This document shows, one piece after another, positions 22,851-36,330 of a stretch of DNA of 64,000 bases (the first letter of the stretch is position 1; each line of letters opens with the position of its first letter). The notes beneath the pieces are model-generated. The model was not told the DNA's origin. It saw only the letters and a program-made list of their open reading frames with translations, and made no database searches. The position numbers and the translations under genes are program-made. Location: the NCBI GenBank assembly GCA_022605955.1, contig JAKCOZ010000039.1, forward strand, positions 5,079,501 through 5,143,500, in the 5' to 3' direction. This stretch comes from Rallus limicola (Eukaryota > Chordata > Aves > Gruiformes > Rallidae).

Positions 22851-25776
22851 AAATGGCCTTGTAGGATATGCACTGTTATTCTAATTTGTTCATCTCGGAG
22901 GAGGGGCCTGAAAGGAGGTAAAGAAATAGAAAATATATTTTTGATATATTATCATTATCCAGTATTATAAATCAAGGAATAAACTTAGGGCTCTTAACTC
23001 TCTGAGTCGCATACAATGTCTTCTTCTTTTGCTTTTATGTTGTTCTTCATGACATATTTTTCTGCATGCCACACACCTCCTTTTTCACTGAAGAATTGTT
23101 ATTTTATTCCCAAGACCTTACTGATTCCCTCATAAGGCTTGTCAACAGATCCTGTCATTTATAACATGTATTAATGGTGTGTTTTGATTTATAAAATATT
23201 GCACAGAACTTAAAGTCAGACTGATCATCCTCTTCCATTGTTTTTCTTTAATAAAAAATGTCACTTTAATAAAAAAGTTTTATGTCTTTAAAAACAACGT
23301 AAATGAAATCTTGTCTATTTTCTTGTCCCTTCTTATTATAGTTCAAATGATGACATGTTTTCTAATCAAGCAGACACTGCCAAAAACCTCACAAAGTGTC
23401 ACTTGTGACATATGAGGATATGCTACTTGATGAAACATTTGTAAAAAATATGAAATGAAGGCAAGAGCTCACTGGAAAAGGAGCAGCATTCATCTGCTGT
23501 GTTCTCAAGTCCTCCACCAATATACATGCTTCTGATACCTGGCAGCTGAGAATCCACTCCTGAGCTGGTGACTGAAGCCCTTCCCCAAGTCTGAGTGGGC
23601 TTGTTCACCAAGTGCTCTCTTACAGAGCTGTAAACTGGAATTACATGCGGAAAGCATGCTTTCCTCCCACCAAACTCCTGCTAGCTTCCCTTTTCTTTCC
23701 AAACTTAACCCACACAAAAGGTTCCCTCTGCAAGTCAACTCTTGGCAATTTTTCCTCTCAGGCAAAGTTCAGCCGAGGAGTCTTTGGTTTTGCATATTTT
23801 TTATTTTGCATTCCATTATTTTTCTTGGATTGTTGAAATTTACCTTTTGCAAGTCCTTCAGGGGTTTTGGGATCCAGGTGCCCACTGTCCTTGTATATGC
23901 CACAGAGATTTTTTCTCCTTGCTAGAAAAGGACTTTGGTCCTTATGACACCAACTCTGAAGTGAGCCCACTCATTCTCTAAGACTTCACATATTGTGATA
24001 CTGACAGCACCTTCTCTGCACTTTTTTGCAGTGCAAAAGGAAAGGTCCTACTGCTTTGCCATGCTCTGGTTTGCTATTGCTTTCTGGATTTCCTATACCA
24101 TAAAGCTTCTTTTCTTGAACCTTGTATGGTGGATGTGATTTATCGTGCAACTCGTCACCGATTTCTACAGTATTAGTCATCAAGACTTCTTTTACTAAGT
24201 AAAACAAGCACTTATAAGGAGAAAGTTGTATTAGTGAAATATGGAATCAAAATGTTTTAACTAGATATATATATAATTTTGTTACCTGTTATGATATGAG
24301 CATGACATAAGGAATAGGTTACCACAGATGGTAAAACTGGAAATGAGAAGTAAAAGTAGGGTAACACCCCTGTACATGTATAGAGTGTGCAGTGAGCTTT
24401 ATATGGTCTTTTGGGGGGGACTTCAGCATATATAACAGAAGCTAACAAATACCTGAAGAGCTGACTGTGTTAATTTCATTCCTCAGCTTCCATACTATTT
24501 AGTTCCTTTTGTATCTGAGTTTCCATGGGTGGAGTCCTATTTTTTTAAAGTTCCAGTCCTGCTTGTATTTCTACCCAAACCCAGATCTAATTTGAAGTAT
24601 TTTTGTAGCCATCTTCTGATCTTTTGTTGGATTTTTCTCATTCACCTCAGCTGTACCCTGATGAAACATTATTTTTGGAGCAGCACCCCATACCAGGTGT
24701 CAGCAGTCCTCTTATTGCCTCCCAGAGCGACCACAAGTCAGAAGAAAACCTTTGCAGAATAATGTTTGTCTCTTCTTTTTTAGTCTACAGATCACATGGT
24801 TCTACTTTCATGGCTACTCTTGACCTAACCACATAGGGACATCTCCACCCATCACTGCTGCCAGCCCTTTCACTTTTAAGTCCCCATGTCACACCTCAGT
24901 AAACTCCTGCATTCAGTCACAGTGTCCTTGGCAGGACTGCAGCTGGACCAGCTTCCCTTGCCACTGCACAGAGCAGTAACCCAGTCTTCAGCTCTACCAT
25001 CCCCACTTTGTACATCTTCCTCCAATAGGACTTGCACCAGCCATAGTTTCAGTAAACCAAGACCATGGCTTTAGCTGATGCTTCCAACATAGACATCCTC
25101 TGGATGGGCTCCCCACAGGTGTAGACAGGCAGGGAGGAAGCTAATGATAGCAGTAGCAACATGGCATCTTCTAGATTCTTCTCTCTGAAGTCTTTCCTAG
25201 CAGCAGGAATACTTTCTGTCCCTCTGTTTCCCTCTGTTAATGAGTTTGGCTGATTAGCACCCTTGCTGCTTCAGTTTCTCCAAACCACAGTAATCCAAGC
25301 GCTGCTCCCACACACTTTCTTGATACTTAAACAATGATTGCCCTTTTCTCTGTCTTGACCTTTTTCCCTGTCCACCTTCAGCTATCTTTTATCAGTAAGT
25401 CCCAACAGTATCTGACTGCTTTGATTTCAAAGCATGGTAGTAGTTCATATCCTTCCAATTAATGCACATTTAGAGAACCAACCTGCAGGGTCCTCTCAGC
25501 AAACAGCCTAGCAGCCAAACAACCCTCAAATCTCCATCTGCAGATATCTTTCAGCACCTAAAATACAGAATGATGGAGCAGAAAACCTTTTACTGTGTTG
25601 TGCTTTGATGCTCTGGTAAGCCAGTGCTTAGCTCCAAGAACGGAGCTAAAGGCTAAGGCATGGGTCTTGACAGATTTCAAACATACTAGAAAAATTGAAC
25701 AGAGTGCACTGAAGCTGAAGTAAACACCCCGTCCAACCCAAAAAAAAACCCAACAAAAAAAGCCTTAAAATCTTTC
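22851..25776. other. Non-coding unique sequence
   Basis: No gene or repeat is recognised. Overlapping frames of 70-89 codons near 23.5-24.0 kb on both strands have no recognisable content. Confidence 0.5.
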
Positions 25777-25936
25777 AAGTTGGAGCACAGGAAGTTCTGC
25801 ATCAATATGCTGAAGAACTTTTTCCCAATGAGGGTGACAGAGCCCTGGGACAGGCTTCCCAGGGGGGTTGTGGAGTCTCCTTCTCTGGAGATACTCAAAA
25901 CCCATCTGGGTTGTGCGACCTGTCCTAGGGAATCTG
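25777..25936 (+). mobile_element. CR1 LINE fragment lacking its 3' tail
   Basis: The sense strand reads TTGGAGCACAGGAAGTTCTG, GAGGGTGACAGAGCCCTGGG, TGGAGTCTCCTTCTCTGGAG and GTGCGACCTGTCCTAGGG, the end of CR1 ORF2 and start of the 3' region. It then breaks off at 25936 without the ATTCTATG tail, so a later deletion removed the 3' end. A-rich sequence (25741-25767) lies just upstream. Confidence 0.9.
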
Positions 25937-28900
25937 CAGAGGTGATGAAAGACCTGGCGAAGGCCATAAAAACGGTCTTTCACATCTGAGTGATCCTGCC
26001 TGACTCATAGCTTACCGTGTCTTTTTGCCTCCAAGCAGTATTCACAGATCTTAAGAAAGACAAAGAACTTCTTCGAGCATGTTCAGGGATCTTTATGGGG
26101 GATAAAGATCCAACTAATGCTTCTACCAACACTTCTACCAACACTTCTCTTTTGACTGAATAGCTATAGTTTTGGGAAGATGTCTGCTCTTTCAGTTCTT
26201 TGGCTGATGTTTTTTTTTTGGGGGGAGGGGATTAGCCTGGTTTTGTGGGTTTTTTTGACAATCTGTTTCTTGTTTGTCTGTCCTAAATTTCATCATCCAT
26301 ATTCCACATCCACCCAATATAAACCAGAATACTATGCTCTCTGTTGACTTTGTGACCTGTTTGGGTAGAAAGGAAACAGTCATGGGTGTTCTCAGTGGGT
26401 TGCTGCTGGGAGCAAAAACTCAGAAAGGTAGAAAGCAGTCCCTTGGCCATTACGTTAACATCTCTGTGCTATTCCCAACGTCTCTTCATGCCTGCAAAGC
26501 ACTGAAGAAAAATTTCTGAGATCACTGGGAGCTCTCATTTGCTAGTGCAGTGACAGTAAACAAAAGTGATGGGACTGGTTAGAAAAAGGGGAGCCAGTTC
26601 AGCAGGGACACACATCATGCATCTTACGTCTTACAGAACAAGATGAATGAAACCCTCCATACAGACAAGGGGAACAAATCAAGAGGGTGATGTTATGCAA
26701 GCAAAGCCTGAAGCTCAGAACAAGAAAATGCCTCCCTGAACACAACTGTATTGTTGTTCTAATTTTTTACAGGCCAAAGGTGCATTGAAAGCTTTTAAAA
26801 CACAAGTGTATGAAACTTCCAAAGCAAGTAGAGCAATTATGTTATAAAAAGTATGTGTAGATCTGAAAAGACAACAGTTCAGAGATAAGTGAAATTCTAG
26901 CACATTCTCTGCTTTATGAGACTCTTCCTCCCCTGGAACATTTAAATTTTCTGGCTTTCGCTACATTTGATTTAAAACAATAACTTGGAAATTGAGAAAT
27001 ATCAGTCTGGTTCAGGAAAGCCCTAAAAATGTGCTACAGCAAGTTTAAAGCTATTCTTTACTATTAACCTGAATGCCCTCAACAAATTATACAAGACTAT
27101 ATTCTAGAATTTTATGTGGTATGCTGCATTCATCCAATAAGTGAAACAATTCTTTGGTACATGTAAAGACAGATGCAAGATTTATGTGTCATGACAATCT
27201 TAAATAAGGTGTAGGATGTGAAAAGTAAAATTGACAGACAAGAGATACTGAGGTGAGAGACCTGGGACATTGTATGAAGTCATGAATAGGGGCACCTGGC
27301 ACACCCAGGATAATACAAAATTATAAATTAATTTATTTAATAGAACTAGATTGCTCCTTGGCATGCAGGGCTGCCTTCCTGCCTTCGTGACAAGCATACT
27401 GAATGGGAATGCAATCTTTCTGGAGAAACTGTGAGACTTTTCATTTGCTGGAGTATCAAAGGGACTGAAGAATGACAATTCAAACAGAATGTGATGTGGC
27501 TGTCGCAAAGGCTTATTTATTCTGTTTAGCTATGGGTCAGGAGATTGGGTGCTGACAGAGGAGCTGAGAATCCCCTATCATGTTAATTCAGTCTTCATTC
27601 ACGGTGATCTCCCTGAAGTTTGAAAAAGTGGGATTTTAAAAGTGGGATTTCTCTGATCCATTGTAGATGTCTTTCATGGGATGATTTGATTGGTAGCTTA
27701 AAATAAATCTACTTTCCCACTACTTAGAATGGAATTTTAGAGTGGCTACTCCACGTGGATCCTACCCTCAGAAACAGAAACATTCAGCAAGTTTATTACA
27801 GCACCAGCAAGTCCTCACATCAAAGATCTCATCTTTTCTAATGTGGATTTTTCCATCCCCCGCTTAATTTACCATATGTAAAAACATTGTGTAAAAAACA
27901 TGATTCCTTCAGAGATGGCAGAGCTGGAGCTCAGAGAGGTGGAGTGACTTCCTGCAGTTTGCCAAGCAGCCTTTATTCAGCACAGAATTGCTATAGTGGT
28001 AATCACTGACATTCATGTCTGGAGAGCTGGAACCAACACATCCTGACCTGGCATCTCTTACCTATTCCTTTAAATGTCAATACCCACAGAAAGATCACAA
28101 AGAGGATGACCCCATTTTCTTTTCCTTTGCACCCCAAATTTGCCCATGTATCCCAGCTACAGAGATATTTGGGGGGACATCATTACAATGTGATTCATGC
28201 AATAAGAGAAAACAAGGCTTGGATTTACAACTAATATTTCCATCTATAGATGCAAAACTGTGGGTGTAATTCACTATTGCAAAAAGTGGGCCCTAAGATC
28301 TTGTGCCCTTTAAAACATTTACTCCTTGACAATTCCTGTGTCTCAAATTTCCTCCTCCAGAGAAAAAAAAAAAAAAAAAGCTCTTTTTTTCTATAGGCAT
28401 GTCTATGCAATAGATGATCATCAAATGTCAGCATTGTCATGCAAGCACAAATTCAAATGTTATGGCTGCTCCTTGTGCCTTCCAGAAGCCCGAGCTCTCC
28501 ATTTTCTGCAACACCTGGTAGAGCTGGACAACCTTCACCTGACAGCTGGAATAAGATAAAGTAGACATTATCTGAAAAAGGAACCAAATTACTTATTGTA
28601 TACAAAAAAAAATTAAGGACAAAGAAAGCTTGAAGCTCTCGGTCCTGACTTGTAAATCAGATACTACGTAAAATACAAAAGCTCAGGCTTGAAAAGATAA
28701 GGGAGCCAGCACCAAAAAACATTTTAGAAGAGGCATGCATTGTGCCCTGTATGATTTGATGATACTATTGGGTGAAAGATTTGTATGATTTTTTTAACTG
28801 ACATCAGGCCTTGGAGCAGAGTTACAATAGAGTCTAAATGCATTTACACTACATTTCCTTCATTTTATCTTCATACTTTATGCTTCTATGGACTATTTTT

Positions 28901-31204
28901 CTTATGCTTATGTGTCAGATGCAGGCACACCACTCTCAATGCTGACAAGAATGCACTCATTAAACCTCACATGCTCATTTTGGGACACTATTTCTGACTT
29001 CCCCACAAAGGAGATTTCTGGGGTGTGCCAGGTTCTCTTTTGTTTGAAGGTCTAATCCATCATTGCCTGTGGACACTCATTCAAGTCTGATTGCTATCAA
29101 TCAGTCTTAAAATCCTAATGTCGTCAGGACAAATTGTGTATTAGACACCTTAGTTGGCTGGGATGAACTCTAGATCTAGACTTGCTGCCTTGATTAGATA
29201 TAGTCATTAAGCTGAACTTGCCCTATACTCATTAAAAGCTTAAATGTCACAGCAAACATCATTTTTTCCCTCTTAATAGTCAGCTCCAGATTTACACTAA
29301 TCTAAGTAACCTTTCAAACCACATACTGCAAGAGGAGGTGCTCCTTTTTCCTCATTTTTTTTGTTCAGAGCCAACTAAGAACTTGATAAATGACATCACA
29401 TAGGCATCTGTCTTATTAGCTTTTCCCAGATTCTCCTCATCTGACCTTTGTTACTGTCTGAATCATCTTCAATTGCATTGAAGTGTAACTTCCTTCCTTG
29501 TCATTGGTTATTTTGCATTGCATTAGGAATAATAGCACCACAAACATAACCTCCAGCTCTATTTGCTCCAGTTCTCATACCTCACACTGTCACCGTGCAG
29601 CAAAAATCTCTGCAACCACCATTATGATGCCCCTTTCACTCAGCTCTTCCTGCTCTCCATTTTTTCATGGCCTGTCTGCTTCTTGTCACTGAGTTAGTAA
29701 TGTATTTCTGCAGTCACTGGACACACAACCTCATTTATGGTGATTCTGAGTAATTGCCAATTTATTTTGAGTATCTACTTTAAAAAAAGAAATGTAGAAG
29801 AATTGTCTTACAAATGAAAGCAGGCATCAACTTACATGTCTGTTTATTCCCTTTATCATGTTCCCCTGAGGACATAAGCCTGTCTCTGGTGAAGTGAGAG
29901 CCTTGCTGTGGGCTAAAGCCCAAATTTCACTCTGGTCTTCGTTGCTGCAAGCGATGTTCCAAAATCACTTATCAGCAAATAACAGTATGACTCTGAGTGG
30001 TAAAATGCTCATCAGCTCCCCAAACACTCAAGTTTCACGTCCAGAGGAACAATGAGATGGGTTTAACATTGCAGTGGCACTAAAATGCTAGCCCTAGTGT
30101 GACCTGCCTTTCCAAGGGGTGCTCTGGATGCCTTCCCCTCAGGGAAAACAGCTGTCAGAAAGCACCTCCAAACGACTTCCTCCTTCCTCTGCCAACAGAG
30201 AGGAGCAGGAGGTTGAAGAAGGCCTCGCCTTCGGGAAGCTCTCCCAAGGGAAACGAAGGAAAACAGGAAGAGCACTGCCTCAACGAAGGCAGGCTGTGTC
30301 TCCATGCTGTGCTGCATGGGAGACAGCATGCAAAACACTGATGGCAAGGAGTTCTACTGAAAATGACTAGTGCTTTAATTAGTGGGAGCACTGCCATGGT
30401 CCCACCAGACAGCCACTGAGAGGCTCCTGGTTCTCTGAAAACAGAAGACAACTTCTAGCAACGGTTTCTTCTGCTTTGCCCAGCTCTAGGCAGTGCAGCA
30501 CCCAGTCTTTGCCGGATGAGACCCAATGGTCAGTGCTCTCTCATGACAGAAATGTGAAAGCTGTAGCATCTGGAAGGTATTTGTCCAAAAATTTCCTCCT
30601 ACACACCCATTCCTCTCCAAATACTATTTCCTACTCCCCACAGACTTTCTTTGCTATTTGTTATATAACTAGGTGTTATTTCCAGACCTGTGGTCATTTA
30701 ACTAAGTATGCAGAGTCACTTCTGAGGCAGGAGCAGGTAACTGTCTCTCTATCCCAGGCACAAATTCCCTCTGTCCGAGGCACAATGGCCTATAATTCTA
30801 GATGCCCTTTCACCCAGGACTGCATTGAGCCAGAAGCTTTCAGTCTGTAGGTTTTTCTACAACATCAGGAAACTTTACTGTGTAACCACTCTTCCTAGAA
30901 GTTAATTTTTTCTGATCTTTTCAGCAAGGATGTGAAAAGATGAGCAAATTCTTCCTCTGGAAATCATCCTGCGTGCGTTCCTAGGCTTACCACATGCTCT
31001 CTTGTAGAGGAGAGCATCAACGAATAGTAACAGGTCAGGCTACGGAGAAAAGTACTGAGAAAGTCTTCAAAAGCCTTAGGAAAGTCTTGTAGGCATCTAA
31101 ATGCTATGGGGTTTGTTCTTTTCATCAACCTATTGCATGTTATTCAATAATTGCAAGTTATTGCAAGCTATTTAACATGTATATGTAGGGACAGAGCACA
31201 ATGT
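25937..31204. other. Non-coding unique sequence
   Basis: No gene is recognised. A 14-bp motif is tandemly doubled at 26119-26148 (CTTCTACCAACA words), a T-run/G-run lies at 26211-26230, and a 17-base A run at 28363-28379 is not preceded by any recognisable retrocopy. The stretch 30060-30480 is more GC-rich and carries overlapping frames of 80-98 codons on both strands with no recognisable domain. Confidence 0.5.
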
Positions 31205-31427
31205 CTGCAAGTTAGAGCACAGGAAGTTCCGCACCAACATGGGGAAGAACTTTTACACAGTGAGGGTGACAGAGCCCTGGGACAGGCTGCCCAGGGGCAT
31301 TGTGGAGTCTCCTTCTCTGGAGACATTCAAGACCCCTCTGGACACCTCCCTGTGCGACCTGTCCTAGGGAACCTGCTTTGGCAGGATGATCTCTTGAGGT
31401 CCCTTTCAACCCCTACGATCCTGTGAA
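31205..31427 (+). mobile_element. CR1 LINE, 5'-truncated
   Basis: The sense copy begins near GCAAGTTAGAGCACAGGAAG and runs through GGGACAGGCTGCCCAGGGG to GGCAGGATGATCTCTTGAGG and the 3' end CAACCCCTACGATCCTGTGA. Well preserved, same subfamily as the copies at 22655 and 45842. Confidence 0.93.
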
Positions 31428-34400
31428 GTTTTTCCTAAAGCCTCTTTTTCCTAAAGCCCCTAAATACTGCCAGAATGTCTTGCCACAGCCACTACACAGC
31501 ACAACCCCTTTTGCCATTTTCTTACCAGTACCTTTTACTAGCCATTATCTCCTCCTTTGCATTCCTTGCTTTTCATTACTTGTATTTTATCATCTAATCT
31601 ATTGTTAGTAAATGACGTCTATTACTCTCAGGAGTTTCTATTTGTTTCTTTTTATCAGTTTTGATTACAGCATTCCCTATGTTGTGTATGTATCCCTCAG
31701 TAAAGTAGTCAGGCAGCATTTCTGCATAGAGACAAGCAGTGCTAGCACTGGACACCAAGAAATTCAGACAACAACTCAGAGGAGCCAGATGTGAATCTGG
31801 CTTCACACCTAGGCAATGCAGCCAGTTGCACGGGGGACAAAGGGTGGCTTCCATTCTGTCACTGCAGCCACAAGTAGGCAGCTGAGCTTTCCAAGGTGAA
31901 GCTTGCTGCTAGGTGGGGAAAAAAGCCAATATATAGTTTGGAAGGCATACTGCTGCCCATGAACAAGGTGAAGGCATGTCCCTCGCATGGATGCTGTGTA
32001 ATAACATATTATGGCAGCTGTAGTTAATCTCATTTGGTTCCAAATATTACAAATACTGTCATCCATTCTACTCCTCTGCTGGCAGGCATTTCCTGCCAGC
32101 TGCAGGGGCAGACATAGTGGTGATTCTCCACACTCCCACAGATGCCAGTGAAGACAGTAGAGGACAGAATCACTGCTGCATGGACTGATCTCTTTCATAA
32201 TCATGGGGCAGGGAAATAAACTTTGCAGCAGTCCAGACTGCAAGTTCCCCTGCATGCTGGCATCTGGGAAACTTCCTTTGCATTTGGCTTGAGTAGGGTT
32301 GAAAGCAAAAAGCCGTAAAATTAATGTGGTGGTGTTTCATTCCCAGTGGAAATCTGCGGGCATCAAAAGAACTTCTACCTCTGTCAGTCCAACAGTTACA
32401 GCATTTCCTACTATGTGGTGGCTTCACTGCTGAAAGTGGGTCCTCCTGCAATGCAGCTGAAGTGCCAGCATCTTACTGTTGCTAGAATTACAGGCTTTGG
32501 ATCCAAAAGAAACAACAACTACTATCAACTCCTCCTGCTCATCCCTTGCATACTCACATATGTGTATATGAATTTTCCATAGGTTCAGGTCTTTAAAAGG
32601 TCACATCCTGAGATGATGTAGAGCACTATAGCTTCATTGACCCACCCAGTTGTCCCTATTCTGTACTCAAGTATTTCTGCCTGTATGATATCCTTCTTTT
32701 TGTTTTCACAGGCCACTTTTCCAATTTGTCACATTTATTTTGGAGTCTGAGCCTGTCTCATAGTCTCTCACAACTTCCTCTGTAGCCAGTTTAATATTTA
32801 TATTCTCCCCTCTACCATCTTAGTAACAGATAAAGGCATGTAGCAGAACAACACTGAGGTTTATCTCAGAATTCATGGAAGTCTTCAAGGAACCCCTTCT
32901 TTTTCACAATGAACCACCGTTTCATGTTTTAGAAAGGTTGCTCCACCAGTGCTATACCACTGTTTCCTTAGTTCATTAAACATGCTGGTTTCAAATAGCT
33001 TGCTAATGATTAATCTACTTTCACAATTGCTCAGTCTCTCCTTACAGGCTTACAGACAGTTTCATTTTTGCTTTTGTTCCAGAGTTTTTCCAATTATGGA
33101 ATTAACCACGGGGTTTTGTTGGTTTGGGGTTGTGGGTTTTTTTTTTTTAAATTCTTCAGTTCCTTTGCTCTTTTTCTGCCTTATATACACCCTTTTCCAG
33201 CCTCCTGGTCTCTCATCAACTCTCCAGATGTTCTTGCTGACAAAGGACTCATTCCGGCACTGCTTCAGCCTGTTTTCAGCAAAGGAGTAAGAGCAGGCAT
33301 AGCTACTTCCACACAGGAGTAAAATTCAGCAAGGAGTTCTAGTTCCCAGGGCAAAAGAGACAGATTTAAACATTCAAAACTTCATCCTAAATCTTTTTCA
33401 ACAAATTAAAATCCCCAAACCAAAGGAAAACATTGCATTTTGGACGGGAGAAAGATTTGAATCCTGAAATGGGTTTACTCTGCAATTATTATCTCTATTG
33501 TTTAAATGAGAAAAAATAAAAGTTGCCATTTGACAGAGACTCAAACGCATTTCAATCTCAATTTTTAAGGTTAGCTGAAGAGCTAAAAAAAAAATCAATT
33601 GTTTGCACAGCTCCTGTCCTGGAGCCTTGGAAAATTACCCTCTAGAGATAGCATTTACAGGAGCTATGGGGCAGAACACCATCACGGAAGTTTAAATCAG
33701 AACAGACTGACGTTTAGAGCATTTTGGAAGGTCCTATCAGACCTTTGTTTGGAAATGGGCCTAAAAGCAGCTTCTGAAACAGTAATTAATATGGCTTGGC
33801 CTTCCCTGGGCCTTATCACCTGGCACCATTAAGTATAGTTACCTCTAGAGCTCCTCATGACAGCATCAAATGACAGGTAGCTCTCTAGTGGTAGCTGAGA
33901 TCTACCACTTTGCTTTTTGAAAGCAAAAGATTGCTTTTATCTTCCTTCACCTCATTTGCATGCACAGAGACAGGGATGTAATAGCCTTTCATGGGGAATC
34001 TAATCTGCCACAGATTTTCTGAGTTTGCCCATCAGGGCTCAGCAAATGGGTTGTTGTTTTCTTCAGACCTTGCCTAACAAGGAGAGATTATTGAAGGGGC
34101 AAGTGAGGTGACTGAGTCTGTTTTTTTTTAATTCCAGTAATATGTCATTAACAAATGGAGTTCTTTAAGAAATTATTTAGTTTAGACCTCTTTTTTTATC
34201 ACCCTGGGTGTGGTCCATGGATACATATATTTACATTGAAAAGATACAAGCAATTGATCAAGAGGAGTGGTTGGTGTCTTCTGTGACTGCTGATAAGGCA
34301 GCACTATTAAAAATTTATCTCTTTGTAAATATTATGATTGTATTCAAATGTATGACATCATGCAATTTTCCCCTTGACTTCCACCACCTGCCTAAAAAAA

Positions 34401-34880
34401 AGCCTCCACCTCAATATATCTTTTGTGCACTCTTTTCTGAAACATCTATGATAAACCAAAATAGAATTGTGGATATTAGATAGTAGTTTGTTTTTAAACA
34501 CAGATGTTTCCTTTTAGTAACTGAGAATACTGTTTTTTCACTGATGGCCATGAGCCATTGCACTATTGAATAAGATCAGGTAGGACTTGTATTTAAATTT
34601 GGACCCCAGGTTATCCAGAACAGGATTCAGATGTCTTGACTTTTCCCATGGGGCCCAAAAGAACTTGGAGTATATTGTAGCTGTCTTTTTTTTTTTTACC
34701 ATTAGAGGATGTTGTAAAACAGGGACACTATTTGATGCATTGGGTCATTTGCTGCTTGGCTTGAAGGTGGCAGACTATAATGTGGTAAAAACCTAGGAGC
34801 GTACAAATGCCAAATATGTGACAAAGCAAGGGATATTGCAGGGTAACACTACAGGATCTCTGGGTCTGCTTTACAGTGTA
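31428..34880. other. Non-coding unique sequence
   Basis: No gene is recognised. A 148-codon minus frame (31809-32255) has no domain I recognise and lacks flanking splice-like signals. Poly-T runs lie at 33139-33150 and 34687-34698. Confidence 0.5.
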
Positions 34881-36330
34881 ATTCATAGAATTGTAGAATT
34901 ATAGAATCACAGATTGGTTTGATTTGGAAGGGACCTTAAATATCATCTAGTTCCAACCCTCCCAGTCACTAAAGAGACACCCGCCACTAAACTAGGTTGC
35001 CCAAATCTCATCCAATCCAGCCTTGAGCACTGCCAGGGAGGGGGAAACCACAGCTTCTCTGGGCAACCTGTTCCAGGGCCTCACCACCCTGGTGAGAATT
35101 TCTTCCTCATATCTAATATAAATCTATCCTCCTTCAGCTTAAGGCCATTACCCCTTGTCTTATTGCTACATGCTCTTGTTAACAGTCCTTCTCTAGCTTT
35201 CCTGTTGGCCTCCATCAGGTACTAGAAGGCTTCTATAAGGTCTCCTGGGAGCCTTCTCTTCTCCAGGCTAAGAAAGTCCAACTCTTTCACCCCGTCTTCA
35301 CAGGAGAGATGCTTCAGTCTTCTGACTACCTTTGTGACCCTTCTTTGGACCCTCTCTAACAGCTCCGTGTCTTTCTTGTACTGGGGATCCCAGAGCTGAA
35401 TGCAGGTGGGGTCTCACAAGAGCAGAGCAGAGGGGGAAAAATAATCACCTCTCTTGACCTGTTTATCACACTTTTGATGCAGCCCAGGATATGGTTGGTT
35501 TTCTGGGCTGTAAGCTCACATTACTGCCTCATGTCAAACTTCTCATCCACCAACACCCCTAAAGTCCTCCTCAGGGCTCCCTTTAACCCATTTTCCAGCT
35601 AGCCTGTAACTGTACTTGGAATTGTGCAGACCCACAAGCAGGACCTTGCACTTGGCCTTTTTGAAATTCATTACTTTTGCATGAGCCTGTCTCTCAAGCC
35701 TGTCAATGTCCCTCTGGCTGGCATCCCTTCCCTCCAATGTGTCAACCGTGCCACACAGCTTGGTGTCATCAGCAAATTTCCTGAGGGTGAACTTGATCCC
35801 ACTGTCCATGTCTCTGACAAAGACGTTAAACAGCACTGATCCCAGTACCAACCCCTGAGGAACACCACTCATCACTGATCTCAATTTGGACATTGAGCTG
35901 TTGACCACAATCCTTTTAGTGTGACCATCCTGTCAATTTCTTATCCACTGTGGTGTCCATCTGTCAGACCCATGTCTCTTCAATTTACAGACAAGGATAT
36001 CATGTGGGACAGTGCCAAATGCTTTGCACAAGTCCAGGTAGATGACATCTGGGGCTCCTCCCTTATTCACTGATGCTGTAACCCCATTGTAGAATGCCAC
36101 CAAATATGTTAGGTATGGTTTGGCCTTAATGAAGCCATGATGGCTGTCAGCAGTACCCTCTTTATTCTCCATGTGCCTCATCATAGTTTCCAGAAGAATT
36201 TGCTCCACAATCAGGCCAGGCACAGAGGTGAGACTGACCAGCTGTAGTTCCCCGTGTCTTCTTTTTTTCCTTTTTAAAAATGTGGGTTATGCTTCCCCTC
36301 TTCCAGTCAGTGGGAACTTCACTGGAATTA
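34881..36330 (-). mobile_element. Long CR1 LINE with reverse-transcriptase region
   Basis: This is the longest CR1 in the window, about 1.45 kb, 5'-truncated. Its 3' tail lies at 34883-34920 (CATAGAATTGTAGAATTATA). The 3' region and ORF2 follow in reverse to about 36330, where similarity fades just upstream of an EVPTDWKRGSI block. It is an older subfamily than the short copies (CCCAGTCACTAAAGAGACAC instead of the CCAAAGCAGG type). Boundaries are good to about 10 bp on the right. Confidence 0.93.
35543..36325 (-). pseudogene. CR1 ORF2 reverse-transcriptase fragment, broken
   Basis: This is the part of CR1 ORF2 that encodes the RNA-directed DNA polymerase used for target-primed reverse transcription. 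Visible motifs in order are EVPTDWKRGSI (about 36310), [26 protein letters not shown] (motif A region), SGVPQG (35852-35869) and the catalytic box FADD (35765-35776), followed by DTLEGRDA and DRLERQA. The frame is interrupted: a frameshift between the EVPTDW block and the HGF block, and a stop at about 35933 where the family has tryptophan. N-terminal endonuclease sequence is absent. It is not functional. Confidence 0.9.

Noticed and set aside
26119..26148. Tandem doubled 14-bp motif as a minisatellite
   Set aside because: Only about two units; ordinary slippage.
28363..28379. 17-base A run as the tail of a processed pseudogene
   Set aside because: No coding similarity, no upstream polyadenylation signal at the right distance, and no target duplication seen.
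30060..30480. GC-richer stretch with overlapping frames on both strands
   Set aside because: Mirror-image open frames on both strands follow from local GC content; no recognised protein or splice signals.
31809..32255. 148-codon minus-strand frame
   Set aside because: Length is within chance expectation for 64 kb in six frames; no domain, no splice signals.
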